52,518 bases of DNA from Alphaproteobacteria bacterium (GTDB lineage Bacteria > Pseudomonadota > Alphaproteobacteria > Micropepsales > Micropepsaceae): assembly GCA_019245415.1 (NCBI GenBank), contig JAFARO010000016.1:95389-147906 (forward strand), written 5' to 3'. The notes beneath the pieces are model-generated. The model was given only the letters and a program-made list of their open reading frames with translations, made no database searches and was not told where the DNA came from. A program made the position numbers and the translations under genes. Position 1 is the stretch's first letter. The number at the start of each line of letters is the position of its first letter. Shown here one piece after another: positions 15,826 through 24,257 of the stretch.

Positions 15826-15851
15826 GGAACGCCTACTCTATCGCGATTGTT
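15826..15851 (+). promoter_or_regulatory. EcfG-like promoter candidate before the hopanoid operon
   Basis: GGAAC at 15826-15830, 17 bases, then TGTT at 15848-15851. The alphaproteobacterial general-stress sigma factor EcfG recognises GGAAC-N16/17-CGTT, so this is a one-mismatch match at a good distance (about 45 bp) from the mini-ORF start. No good -35/-10 pair for the housekeeping sigma factor was found in the 221-bp zwf/hpnI gap. A 7-bp GC hairpin (GCGCGGC...GCCGCGC, 15763-15781) lies nearer zwf. Confidence 0.35.
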
Positions 15852-15895
15852 GCGGCGGGTGAAACTTTTCGCTCTAACGCGCTGGAGGAAAGGCA

Positions 15896-15955
15896 ATGGC
15901 AGCGAAGAATCTCCCCGCCGAATGTACCGTTCTCGACGGAGGGCGGGGCTGCTGA
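15896..15955 (+). CDS. 19-residue leader peptide coupled to hpnI
   Basis: ATG at 15896 with a very strong ribosome site (GGAGGAAAGG, 15884-15893) encodes MAAKNLPAECTVLDGGRGC and stops at TGA 15953-15955, whose A is the first base of the hpnI ATG (TGATG). This is the best translation start signal in the region and hpnI itself has only a weak GGGG site, so hpnI translation probably depends on ribosomes finishing this peptide. It is too short to be an enzyme; a leader or coupling peptide is the likely role. Not a peptide I recognise. Confidence 0.5.
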   Translation: MAAKNLPAECTVLDGGRGC

Positions 15956-17082
15956 TGCTCACATGGCCGCAGGGTGTGGGCTTTGCTCTCGGCGTGCTGT
16001 CGCTGGCCGGCTCAAGCTACGCGCTCGCCGCAATTTGGGCGGCCAGGAGATTTCGCCGCGACACTGCCGCGGATCCCGCTGCTCCCTCTCTCAGCTTGCT
16101 CAAGCCGCTGCACGGCGAAGAACCGGGGTTACGTGAGAATCTCGAAAGCTTCTGCCTTCAGGACTATGGCGGCTCCGTGCAGATCGTGTTCGGCGTGCAG
16201 GACCCGAACGATCCCGCGATCGCCGTCGTCGGCGAGCTCAAGCGCGCCCATCCCGCCCGCGACATCGCCTTGGTGATCGATTCCACGCTTCACGGCAGCA
16301 ATCGCAAAGTTTCCAACCTGATCAACATTCTGCCGCAGGCAAAACACGACACGCTGGTCCTGAGCGACAGCGACATTCGTGTGACGCCCGATTACCTCAG
16401 CGCCATCGCCGGCGCCTTGGGCGGCGGCGGCGCGGTAAGCTGCCTCTACACGGGTACGGATATCGGCAATCCCTGGTCGCGGCTTGTGGCGATGGGGATC
16501 AATTATCAATTCATCCCCAACGTCCTTTTCGCGACGGCGTCGGGGCTCGATGCGCCGTGCTTCGGCTCGACCATCGCGCTGAGCCGCGCGCTCCTCGCAC
16601 GCATCGGCGGGCCGGAGGCCTTCAAGGACCTGCTCGCCGACGATTACGAGATCGGCCGCGCCGTCCGCAACTGCGCTGAGCGCACGCGTCTGGCCCCCGT
16701 GGTCGTGGCGCATATCTGCGGCGAGACGAATGCGGGCGAAATGATCGCGCACGAGCTGCGCTGGGCCCGGACCATCCGCCTGATCAACTGGGCCGGGCAC
16801 TGGGGCTCGCTGGTGACCCACGCTATGCCGCTGGCGTTGATCGGGCTGGCGCTGGCCCCTGGGGCATTTACCTTGACCGTTTTGGCCCTGGCCCTGTCGG
16901 CCCGCGCGGCCGTGAAGCTGAACATGGACAAGGTGTTAGGGACGAGCGCCGGGCCCCTTTATCTTCTGCCGTTGCGCGACCTGCTCTCATTTGCGATTTT
17001 CCTGGGTTCTCTATACGGGGGCAGTGTCCGCTGGCGCGGGCGGCGCTTCGCTGTGGCCCCCGACGGCGTTCTTTCTCAGTGA
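15955..17082 (+). CDS. hpnI: hopanoid glycosyltransferase HpnI
   Basis: 375 residues, GT2-type ceramide-glucosyltransferase-like protein. An N-terminal membrane helix is followed by LLKPLHGEEPGLRENLESF, the acidic motif LSDSDIRVTPDYLSA, DDYEIG and the HELRWARTIR block equivalent to the (Q/R)xxRW motif, then C-terminal membrane helices. HpnI adds N-acetylglucosamine to bacteriohopanetetrol in the known pathway, after which HpnK and HpnJ act. The start at 15955 is taken from the TGATG coupling with the mini-ORF; an in-frame ATG at 15922 has no ribosome site. Confidence 0.92.
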   Translation: MLTWPQGVGFALGVLSLAGSSYALAAIWAARRFRRDTAADPAAPSLSLLKPLHGEEPGLRENLESFCLQDYGGSVQIVFGVQDPNDPAIAVVGELKRAHPARDIALVIDSTLHGSNRKVSNLINILPQAKHDTLVLSDSDIRVTPDYLSAIAGALGGGGAVSCLYTGTDIGNPWSRLVAMGINYQFIPNVLFATASGLDAPCFGSTIALSRALLARIGGPEAFKDLLADDYEIGRAVRNCAERTRLAPVVVAHICGETNAGEMIAHELRWARTIRLINWAGHWGSLVTHAMPLALIGLALAPGAFTLTVLALALSARAAVKLNMDKVLGTSAGPLYLLPLRDLLSFAIFLGSLYGGSVRWRGRRFAVAPDGVLSQ

Positions 17083-17093
17083 GGTCGACCTGC

Positions 17094-18518
17094 ATGCGTA
17101 CCCTGTTCCTGCAAGCCCCATCCTTCGACGGCTTCGACGGCGGCGCGGGCTCCCGCTATCAGGCCAAGCGCGAGATCAAGAGCTTCTGGTACCCGACCTG
17201 GCTCGCCCAGCCGGCTGCGTTGGTCGCGGACAGCAAGCTGATCGATGCGCCGCCGCACGGGACCAAGCTTGCCGACATCCTGGCGCAGGCGAAGAATTTC
17301 GATCTCGCGGTGCTGCATACCTCGGTGCCGTCGTTCAAATCCGACGTCAAGACCATCGAGGCGCTCAAAGCCGTCAATCCTGATCTCAAGGCCGGCATGA
17401 TCGGCGCCAAGGTCGCCGTCAGTTCCGACACCAGTCTCAAGGACGCGCCTGCGGTGGATTTCGTCGCCCGCAACGAGTTCGACTTCACCATCAAGGAAGT
17501 CGCCGACGGCGTCGATTGGTCCGCCATCAAAGGCCTCAGCTACCGCAACAAGGAAGGCGTCATCGTCCACAACGAGGAACGGCCGATCCTGGAAGACATG
17601 GACCAGCTGCCCTTCGTCACCCCGGTCTACAAGCGCGACCTGAAGATCGAGGACTACTTCATCGGCTATCTGAAGCATCCCTATATCTCGATCTACACCG
17701 GGCGCGGCTGCAAGTCGCGCTGCACCTTCTGCCTGTGGCCGCAGACCGTCGGCGGCCATCGCTACCGCACCCGCAGCGTCGGTCATGTGATCGAGGAGAT
17801 CGCCTGGGCCAAGAAGGCGTTTCCGGAGGTGAAGGAGTTCTTCTTCGACGACGATACCTTCACCGACAATCTGCCGCGCGCCGAGGCCATCGCGAAGGAA
17901 CTGGGCAAGCTCGGAGTGACGTGGTCCTGCAACGCCAAGGCCAATGTACCGCGCGAGTCCCTCAAGGTGATGCGCGAGAACGGGCTCAGGCTGCTGCTTG
18001 TCGGCTATGAATCCGGCAACCAGCAGATCCTGCACAACATCAAGAAGGGCATGCGCATCGAGGTGGCCGAGCGCTTCACCAAGGACTGCCACGATCTCGG
18101 CGTCACCATCCACGGCACCTTCATCCTGGGGCTTCCGGGCGAGACGGTGGAGACCATCGAGGAGACCGTGCGTTTCGCCAACCGCATCAACCCGCATACC
18201 ATCCAGGTCTCGCTGGCGGCGCCCTATCCCGGCACCTTCCTGTTCGACCAGGCGGTCAAGAACGGCTGGCTCGACGCCGACAATGCCGAGCTGGTGGACG
18301 AGAACGGCATCCAGATCGCGCCGTTGCACTATCCGCATCTCAGTCATCAGCAGATCTACGACTCGCTGGAGAGCTTCTACCGGCGCTTCTATTTCCGCGG
18401 CAACAAGATCGCCTCCATCGTCGGCGAGATGGTGCGTAGCCCGCAGATGATGAAGCGGCGCCTGCGCGAGGGCGTCGAGTTCTTCCAGTTCCTGCGCGAG
18501 CGGCGCCACGCCGCGTGA
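17094..18518 (+). CDS. hpnJ: hopanoid radical SAM protein HpnJ (B12-binding type)
   Basis: 474 residues from the ATG at 17094, matching the usual HpnJ beginning MRTLFLQAPSFDGFDGG; GAGG lies 9 bases upstream. The N-terminal half is a cobalamin-binding-like domain and the radical SAM cluster ligands are C206, C210 and C213 in GRGCKSRCTFCLW. HpnJ is known to convert the deacetylated glucosaminyl-bacteriohopanetetrol into the cyclitol ether by ring contraction. Starts 11 bp after hpnI; a palindromic repeat separates it from hpnK. Confidence 0.94.
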   Translation: MRTLFLQAPSFDGFDGGAGSRYQAKREIKSFWYPTWLAQPAALVADSKLIDAPPHGTKLADILAQAKNFDLAVLHTSVPSFKSDVKTIEALKAVNPDLKAGMIGAKVAVSSDTSLKDAPAVDFVARNEFDFTIKEVADGVDWSAIKGLSYRNKEGVIVHNEERPILEDMDQLPFVTPVYKRDLKIEDYFIGYLKHPYISIYTGRGCKSRCTFCLWPQTVGGHRYRTRSVGHVIEEIAWAKKAFPEVKEFFFDDDTFTDNLPRAEAIAKELGKLGVTWSCNAKANVPRESLKVMRENGLRLLLVGYESGNQQILHNIKKGMRIEVAERFTKDCHDLGVTIHGTFILGLPGETVETIEETVRFANRINPHTIQVSLAAPYPGTFLFDQAVKNGWLDADNAELVDENGIQIAPLHYPHLSHQQIYDSLESFYRRFYFRGNKIASIVGEMVRSPQMMKRRLREGVEFFQFLRERRHAA

Positions 18519-18527
18519 GTTCAATTG

Positions 18528-18651
18528 TCATGGCCCGCGAATGCGGGCCACCCAGGTAACGCTTGCACATTTCTACGAGATGGAGCTTCGTGCGAACCTC
18601 CAAACTGTGTGCAGAACCCAGCTGGGTGGCCCGCATTCGCGGGCCATGACA
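18528..18651. repeat. composite palindromic repeat, family B copy 1
   Basis: Outer arms GTCATGGCCCGCGAATGCGG (start 18528) and its exact inverse ending at 18651 enclose about 65 bp; each arm is itself a hairpin (GGCCCGC-GAAT-GCGGGCC). Copy 2 is at 42074-42242. The interior shares the string TGGAGCTTCGT with the interior of copy 2. It lies between hpnJ and hpnK inside the hopanoid operon. Confidence 0.9.
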
Positions 18652-18673
18652 CCTCTATGGCGGCGCGCTGGCC

Positions 18674-19447
18674 ATGAAATCCCTCGTCATCACCGCCGAC
18701 GATTTCGGTGCGGCGAAGGAAGTCAACGACGCGGTCGAGACGGCGCATCGTCATGGCGTGCTGACGGCGGCGAGCCTGATGGTCACAGGCGCCGCAGCCG
18801 CCGATGCGGTCGCGCGCGCCAAGGCCATGCCGTCTCTGCGCGTCGGATTGCATTTGGTGCTGGTGGACGGCACGGCGGCGCTTCCCGTGTCGCAAGTTGC
18901 CAGTCTAGTTCGCGGTGGACGCTTCGACAGCAACATGGCGCGTGCCGGTGCCGCGATGTTTTTCCGGCCGAAAGCCCGCCGCGAGCTCGCGCGCGAGATC
19001 GAAGCGCAGTTCCAGGCCTTTGCCGCCACGGGCTTGGCCCTCGACCACGTCAACACGCACAAGCATTTCCACCTGCATCCGACCATCGCCGCACTGACGA
19101 TCGCCATCGGCCGGCGCTACGGGATGAAGGCGCTGCGCGTGCCCTTCGAGACCGACCATTGGCCGGCGCGCCTCCTGCGGCGGCGATACCGGGCGCAGGG
19201 GCTGCTCGTTCCCGACCGGGTCTATGGCCTGCGCCGGTCCGGGGCGATGACCGAAGAGCGCCTGGCTGCGATCCTGCGCACCCTTCCAGACGGATTGAGC
19301 GAGATCTACCTGCATCCGGCGACAGGAGCCTATCCGGGCTCGGCGCCCGGTTATCGCTACGCCGAGGAGCTCCAGGCCCTCCAAGCCGTTGAAATCCCCA
19401 AAGATTTCCGCCGCGGCGGATTTGCCGATTTCGCAACTGCAAAATAA
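18674..19447 (+). CDS. hpnK: hopanoid deacetylase HpnK (ChbG/YdjC family)
   Basis: 257 residues. The YdjC-type metal-site motif ITADDFGAAKEVN opens the protein (D9, D10) and the two His-rich blocks RVGLHLVLVDG and VNTHKHFHLHPT provide the remaining ligands. HpnK removes the acetyl group from the N-acetylglucosaminyl head group installed by HpnI, giving the substrate for HpnJ. It follows the palindromic repeat in the operon, and its 3' end is 34 bp before the GTG of the ferritin-like gene. Confidence 0.92.
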   Translation: MKSLVITADDFGAAKEVNDAVETAHRHGVLTAASLMVTGAAAADAVARAKAMPSLRVGLHLVLVDGTAALPVSQVASLVRGGRFDSNMARAGAAMFFRPKARRELAREIEAQFQAFAATGLALDHVNTHKHFHLHPTIAALTIAIGRRYGMKALRVPFETDHWPARLLRRRYRAQGLLVPDRVYGLRRSGAMTEERLAAILRTLPDGLSEIYLHPATGAYPGSAPGYRYAEELQALQAVEIPKDFRRGGFADFATAK

Positions 19448-19481
19448 GGCGCTACACTCTCGCTCTGCACTGGAGCTCTAT

Positions 19482-20363
19482 GTGAACGCCGCCGCGCTCG
19501 CCCTTCCCGATCTCAACATCGCGCGTCCGCCGGTGCCGGCGCCGGGCCCGATCCGCTATGGCAGCGAGGCGCACAAAGTCCTGTTCTGCCGCACCCTGCT
19601 CGACACCTTCGATCCCTATCGCCCCGCGGTGATCGACTGGCCCAAGCTCGACGAGGCGACCAAGGCGCGCATCACGGCGCTGCCCATCTGGGACATCGCC
19701 GTGCAGACCGAGAACCGCGCCGGTCTCAATGTCTGCACCTATGCCGAAAGCATCGCCGATCCGCTGCTGCGCAAGGCGGTGGAACTGAACGGCTTCGAGG
19801 AGCGCCGGCATCGCCACGTGCTGGCCAACCTGGTGGAGGCCTATGGCATCGCGCTCGCGCCCGAGCCCCCCTACGCGCGGCCGCGCGATCCGGAATGGGC
19901 CTTCCTGGTCACCGGCTACAGCGAATGCATCGACAGCTTTTTCGCCTTCGGGCTGTTCGAGACAGCCAGGCGTTCGGGCTATTTCCCGCCGGAGCTGGTC
20001 GAGACGTTCGAGCCGGTGATCCGAGAGGAGGGCCGCCACATCCTCTTCTTCGTCAATTGGGCCGCCTGGCATCGCCGCAACATGGCCTGGTGGCGCCGGC
20101 CCATGTTCGAGTTCAAGGTGCTGGGAGTCTGGGCGTTCCTTGTCTGGGAGCGGCTCGGCATCGCACGCGACATCGGCCACGGCAAGCAGGATGCGAACTT
20201 CACCGTCACCGGTGCGGAACAACTCGGCATCACCATCGGCGGACTGATGGACATATGCCTTGCCGAGAACGCCCGCCGGCTCGGCTCCTTCGACAAGCGG
20301 CTCAAGCGCCCACGCTTCGTCCCCTTCATGATCCGGCTGGCGCGCCGCTTTATCGTGAACTAG
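19482..20363 (+). CDS. ferritin-like diiron-carboxylate protein in the hopanoid operon
   Basis: 293 residues from a GTG at 19482, chosen because GGAG (19472-19475) lies 6 bases upstream. Four long helices can be drawn with the ferritin-like ligand pattern: E77 (DIAVQTENRAG), E107xxH110 (NGFEERRHRH), E148 (TGYSECID) and E183xxH186 (IREEGRHILF). The pairs are 30 and 35 residues apart, as expected for a carboxylate-bridged diiron site. The C-terminal part is Trp/Arg-rich (NWAAWHRRNMAWWRR) and may contact the membrane. It sits between hpnK and hpnL and is not one of the named hpn genes I know. An oxidase or oxygenase acting on a hopanoid or its head group is possible; that is inference. Confidence 0.75.
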   Translation: MNAAALALPDLNIARPPVPAPGPIRYGSEAHKVLFCRTLLDTFDPYRPAVIDWPKLDEATKARITALPIWDIAVQTENRAGLNVCTYAESIADPLLRKAVELNGFEERRHRHVLANLVEAYGIALAPEPPYARPRDPEWAFLVTGYSECIDSFFAFGLFETARRSGYFPPELVETFEPVIREEGRHILFFVNWAAWHRRNMAWWRRPMFEFKVLGVWAFLVWERLGIARDIGHGKQDANFTVTGAEQLGITIGGLMDICLAENARRLGSFDKRLKRPRFVPFMIRLARRFIVN

Positions 20364-20369
20364 CCCGAG

Positions 20370-21320
20370 ATGCGAATCGGCGTTCTCCTGGCCGGTCTCA
20401 TTGGCCTCGCGATTGCGCTTTACGTGATCGCGCATGTCGGTTTCGCCGCAGTGATCGCCGCCTTGACCTCGGTCGGCTGGGCCGGACTTGGGTTTCTCTG
20501 CCTGTTTGGGCTCGCCCAGTTTCTTGTTCTGGGCGCGGCCTGGTTCTGCTTGATGCCGAAGGGGCGCTTGCCGCTCTTCGTCTGGGGCAGGATGGTGCGC
20601 GACGCGGCGGGCGAGGTGCTTCCCTTTTCGCAGCTGGGCGGCATCGTGATCGGAATACGCGCGTTGAGCTTGAGCGGCATGGGGACGGCGGACGCTTCGG
20701 CGTCGGCGATCGTGGACGTGACCACGGAGATGATGGCGCAGATCGTGTTCATCCTGATCGGGGCGGCGCTGCTTGCGATGCGCTCCGCAGGCTCGCTGCC
20801 GCCCGGCACGCCGGCCGGCATCGTGGTGGTGCTGGCAGGCAGCCTCGCCTTTGTCGTGCTGCAGCGCCGCGGCATTGCGCTCGCCGAGAAGCTGGCCGCG
20901 CGCTATCTGCCGGCGATGGCCGCACACACACGCGATTTCCGCGGCCGGGTGCAGGCGATCTATGCCAACCCCGCGCGGCTCGCGGCTTCGTCGGGTCTGC
21001 ACCTCATCGGCTGGACCGCAAGCGCGTTCGGCGTGTGGCTTTCGGTGCGCCTGATCGGCGGACGCATCGGCTGGACCGGCGCCATCGCCATCGAAGCGGT
21101 GCTTTGCGCGCTCAGGAGCGCCGCGTTCGTGGTTCCCGGCGCGCTTGGCGTGCAGGAAGCGGGTTATGCGATGATGATGCCGCTGTTCGGGCTTCCGCCG
21201 GAGCTGGGGCTCGCTGTGTCGCTGCTCAAGCGCGCGCGGGAGATCGTGATCGGCGGTCCGGTCCTGCTCGTCTGGCAAGGGCTCGAGGGTCGCCGCGCGC
21301 TGGCGGCGCCGGGGCCGTGA
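20370..21320 (+). CDS. hpnL: hopanoid-locus membrane protein HpnL
   Basis: 316 residues, multi-pass membrane protein of the UPF0104/lysylphosphatidylglycerol-synthase transmembrane family. Visible family features are EVLPFSQLGGIVIGIRAL near residue 82, the central E-rich helix TTEMMAQIVFILIG and the C-terminal VPGALGVQEAGYAMMMPLFGL. HpnL is a constant member of hopanoid clusters; its exact role is not settled, transport or head-group transfer being proposed. Starts 6 bp after the ferritin-like gene; stop overlaps hpnA (GTGA). Confidence 0.9.
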   Translation: MRIGVLLAGLIGLAIALYVIAHVGFAAVIAALTSVGWAGLGFLCLFGLAQFLVLGAAWFCLMPKGRLPLFVWGRMVRDAAGEVLPFSQLGGIVIGIRALSLSGMGTADASASAIVDVTTEMMAQIVFILIGAALLAMRSAGSLPPGTPAGIVVVLAGSLAFVVLQRRGIALAEKLAARYLPAMAAHTRDFRGRVQAIYANPARLAASSGLHLIGWTASAFGVWLSVRLIGGRIGWTGAIAIEAVLCALRSAAFVVPGALGVQEAGYAMMMPLFGLPPELGLAVSLLKRAREIVIGGPVLLVWQGLEGRRALAAPGP

Positions 21321-22309
21321 GCGACACCATTCTCGTCACCGGGGCCACCGGCTTCGTCGGCTCGGCCGTGGCGCGCAAGCTGGTCGCCCGCGGCAATCGC
21401 GTGCGCGTGCTGATGCGTCCCTCGAGCCCCACCACCAATGTGGAGGATTTGGACGCCGAGACGGTATCGGGGGACATGCGCGATGCGGAGTCGATGCGGC
21501 GCGCGGTGAAGGGCTCGCGCTATCTGTTCCATGTCGCGGCCGACTACCGGCTTTGGGCGCCCGATCCCGAGGAGATCGTCCGCCACAATCGCGACGGAAC
21601 CCGCAACGTGATGCGGGCCGCGCTCGCCGAAGGCGTGGAGAAGATCGTTTATACGAGCAGCGTCGCCACCTTGAAGCCGAGTCCGGGCCGCCCCGCCGAC
21701 GAGACTTCGCGCCACGATGAGCGCAGCGCGGTGGGCGCCTACAAGCGCAGCAAGGTTGTCGCCGAGCGTCTGGTGGAGCGCATGATCGTCGAACAAGGAT
21801 TGCGCGCGACCATCGTCCATCCCTCGACGCCGATCGGTCCGCGCGACGTCAGGCCGACACCGACGGGGCGTATCGTGGTCGAAGCGGCGAAGGGGCGCAT
21901 TCCGGCTTTCGTCGACACCGGGCTCAATCTCGTCCATGTCGACGACGTCGCGGAGGGACATTTGCTGGCGCTCGACAAGGGGACGATCGGCGAACGCTAT
22001 ATCTTGGGCGGCCAGGATGCGAGCCTGGCGGAGATGCTGGCCGAGATCGCGAAACTGACCGGTCGCCACGCGCCGAACATCCGTCTGCCGCGGTTGCCCC
22101 TGTATCCGTTCGCCTATGTGGCGCAACGCCTCGCGAAGACGAGCGGCAAGGAGCCGTTCATCAGCGTCGACGCGCTCGCCATGAGCAAGTACCGCATGTA
22201 TTTTTCGTCCGCCAAGGCGGAGCGCGAACTCGGCTATCGCGCGCGGCCCTATGTGGAAGCGCTGTCCGACGCGCTGGCTTGGTTCCGCGGCGCGGGGTAT
22301 GTGCGATGA
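21317..22309 (+). CDS. hpnA: hopanoid-associated sugar epimerase HpnA
   Basis: 330 residues from a GTG that overlaps the hpnL stop. Extended SDR fold: ILVTGATGFVGSAV (NAD-binding GxxGxxG), YTSSVATL, and the catalytic YKRSK (Tyr-x3-Lys). HpnA is an NAD-dependent epimerase/dehydratase found in nearly all hopanoid loci and presumed to act on the sugar-derived part of the side chain; its exact substrate is not established. ATGA overlap with hpnB. Confidence 0.93.
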   Translation: MSDTILVTGATGFVGSAVARKLVARGNRVRVLMRPSSPTTNVEDLDAETVSGDMRDAESMRRAVKGSRYLFHVAADYRLWAPDPEEIVRHNRDGTRNVMRAALAEGVEKIVYTSSVATLKPSPGRPADETSRHDERSAVGAYKRSKVVAERLVERMIVEQGLRATIVHPSTPIGPRDVRPTPTGRIVVEAAKGRIPAFVDTGLNLVHVDDVAEGHLLALDKGTIGERYILGGQDASLAEMLAEIAKLTGRHAPNIRLPRLPLYPFAYVAQRLAKTSGKEPFISVDALAMSKYRMYFSSAKAERELGYRARPYVEALSDALAWFRGAGYVR

Positions 22310-23421
22310 TCGCGGGGACGGCAGCCTTGGCGCTCGCGGCTTGGCTGTATCTGCTGTTCGGCCGCGGCTTCTTCTGGCTCGCACGCGAGCGCGACGACAA
22401 GGACTGTCCGTTGCCGGCCGCGTGGCCGTCTGTGGTGGCGGTCGTCCCGGCGCGCGACGAAGCCGACGTCATCGCGCGCAGCGTCGGCAGCCTGATGGCG
22501 CAGGATTATCGCGGCGCCTTTCGCGTCATCGTGGTCGACGACCAGAGCAGCGACGGCACTGCGGACGCTGCGCGCGCGCTGGGCTGCGCGGTGCTCTGCG
22601 GCAGCTCGCGGCCGCCAGGCTGGACCGGCAAATTGTGGGCGGTGAGCCAGGGCGTGGCGGCGGCGGGGCCGGTCGAATACCTCTGGCTCACCGATGCGGA
22701 CATCGACCACGCGCCGGACAATCTTTCGAAGCTCGTTGCCCGCGCCGAAGCGGGCCGGCTCGTGCTGACCTCGCTGATGGCGAAGCTCTACTGCAAAAGC
22801 GGCGCCGAAAAGTTGCTGATCCCGGCCTTCGTCTTCTTCTTCGACATGCTGTTTCCCTTCGGCTGGGTGAACGATCCGCGTCATGCCACGGCCGCGGCAG
22901 CCGGCGGCTGCATGCTGGTGAAGCGCAGCGCGCTCGAAAGCGCCGGCGGCATCGATGCGATTCGCGGCGAGATCATCGACGATTGCGCGCTGGGACGCGC
23001 GCTGAAGCGCCAAGGACCGATCTGGCTGGGCTTGACCGACCGCGCAGTGAGCCTGCGGCGCTATGAGGGCATAGTCGAGATCCGCCGCATGGTGGCGCGC
23101 TCTGCCTATGCGCAGCTTTCCTATTCGCCGCTGCTGCTCGCAGGCACCGTGCTCGGCATGGCGCTCCTCTATGCTGCGCCCCCCTTGGTGGCGACCTTCG
23201 CGCGCGGGCCGGTTGAATTCATGGGGCTCGCAACGTGGCTGATGATGGCGCTCGCCTTTCTGCCGATGCTGCGCTTCTACCGCCTGTCGCCGCTCCGGGG
23301 ATTGGCACTGCCCGTGATCGGTGCTTTGTACGGCCTGTTCACGCTCGATTCCGCGGTCCAGCACTGGCGCGGCCGCGGCGGGATGTGGAAGGGGCGCGCA
23401 CAGGCAATGGACGGCGTATGA
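22306..23421 (+). CDS. hpnB: hopanoid glycosyltransferase HpnB
   Basis: 371 residues from the ATG overlapping the hpnA stop. One N-terminal membrane helix, a GT2 domain (VVAVVPARDEADVIARSV, VIVVDDQSSDGT, the DxD-type WLTDADIDHAPDNL, and EIIDDCALGRALK) and four hydrophobic helices at the C-terminus. It probably transfers a sugar to a hopanoid intermediate at the membrane; experimental assignment in the family is limited. The stop overlaps hpnC by 4 bp. Confidence 0.92.
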   Translation: MIAGTAALALAAWLYLLFGRGFFWLARERDDKDCPLPAAWPSVVAVVPARDEADVIARSVGSLMAQDYRGAFRVIVVDDQSSDGTADAARALGCAVLCGSSRPPGWTGKLWAVSQGVAAAGPVEYLWLTDADIDHAPDNLSKLVARAEAGRLVLTSLMAKLYCKSGAEKLLIPAFVFFFDMLFPFGWVNDPRHATAAAAGGCMLVKRSALESAGGIDAIRGEIIDDCALGRALKRQGPIWLGLTDRAVSLRRYEGIVEIRRMVARSAYAQLSYSPLLLAGTVLGMALLYAAPPLVATFARGPVEFMGLATWLMMALAFLPMLRFYRLSPLRGLALPVIGALYGLFTLDSAVQHWRGRGGMWKGRAQAMDGV

Positions 23422-24257
23422 CCGCGGACGCATTGAGCTCCGGCAAGGGCCACCGCGACGAGAACTTCCCCGTCGCCTCGTGGCTGCTCAAGCCCCGCTA
23501 TCGCGCGCCGATCCTGGCCTTCTACCGCTTCGCCCGTGCCGCGGACGACGTCGCCGATCACGCGACCGCCAGCGCCGACGCCAAGCTCCATCTGCTCGAA
23601 GAGATGGACCGCACTTTGACCGGCGAACTCGACAGCGCCCCGCAGGCCCTGGTGCTGCGCCGCATTTCGGAAGAACGCGGCCTCAATCCGCAGCACGGCC
23701 TCCTGCTGCTGGAAGCCTTCCGCCGCGACGTGACCAAGCGGCGCTATTCCGACTGGGACGAGCTGATGGACTACTGCCGCTATTCGGCGATGCCGGTCGG
23801 ACGTTTCGTGCTCGACGTCCATGGCGAAGACCGCGCGCTCTGGCCGCTGTCGGACGCGCTCTGCGCCGCGCTGCAGGTGATCAACCATCTGCAGGATTGC
23901 GCCAAGGACTTCCGCGATCTCGACCGCGTCTACCTGCCGCAGGACCTGATGCGGACGTTCGAGGCGCGCGTCGAGATGCTCGGCGAACCCAAAGCGCCCG
24001 AGGCCTTGCGCCGGGTGATCGCCGCTATGGCGCGCAAGACCGGCGATCTTCTGTCGGTCTCGCACGCCTTTGCCGGCCGCATCCAGGATCGCCGCCTGGC
24101 GCTGGAAGTGAGCCTGATCCAGAAATTCGCTGAAGACCTCGACAACCGGCTGATGCGCCGCGATCCCTTGTCGCAGCGCGTCCACCATCGCAAGCGCGAA
24201 TTGGTGCCGCTCGCCCTCGCTGCCTTCTTCGGCTTCCTTGCAAGGTCGCGCGCATGA
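23418..24257 (+). CDS. hpnC: hydroxysqualene synthase HpnC
   Basis: 279 residues, squalene/phytoene-synthase fold. The first Asp-rich motif is degenerate relative to HpnD (RFARAADDVADH near residue 37) and the second is VINHLQDCAKDFRDLDRVYLP near 155. HpnC hydrolyses presqualene diphosphate to hydroxysqualene in the HpnC/D/E route. Coupled by 4-bp overlaps to hpnB and hpnD. Confidence 0.94.
   Translation: MTADALSSGKGHRDENFPVASWLLKPRYRAPILAFYRFARAADDVADHATASADAKLHLLEEMDRTLTGELDSAPQALVLRRISEERGLNPQHGLLLLEAFRRDVTKRRYSDWDELMDYCRYSAMPVGRFVLDVHGEDRALWPLSDALCAALQVINHLQDCAKDFRDLDRVYLPQDLMRTFEARVEMLGEPKAPEALRRVIAAMARKTGDLLSVSHAFAGRIQDRRLALEVSLIQKFAEDLDNRLMRRDPLSQRVHHRKRELVPLALAAFFGFLARSRA

Noticed and set aside
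15922..15954. In-frame ATG at 15922 as the hpnI start
   Set aside because: No ribosome site upstream; the TGATG junction with the mini-ORF explains the start at 15955 better.
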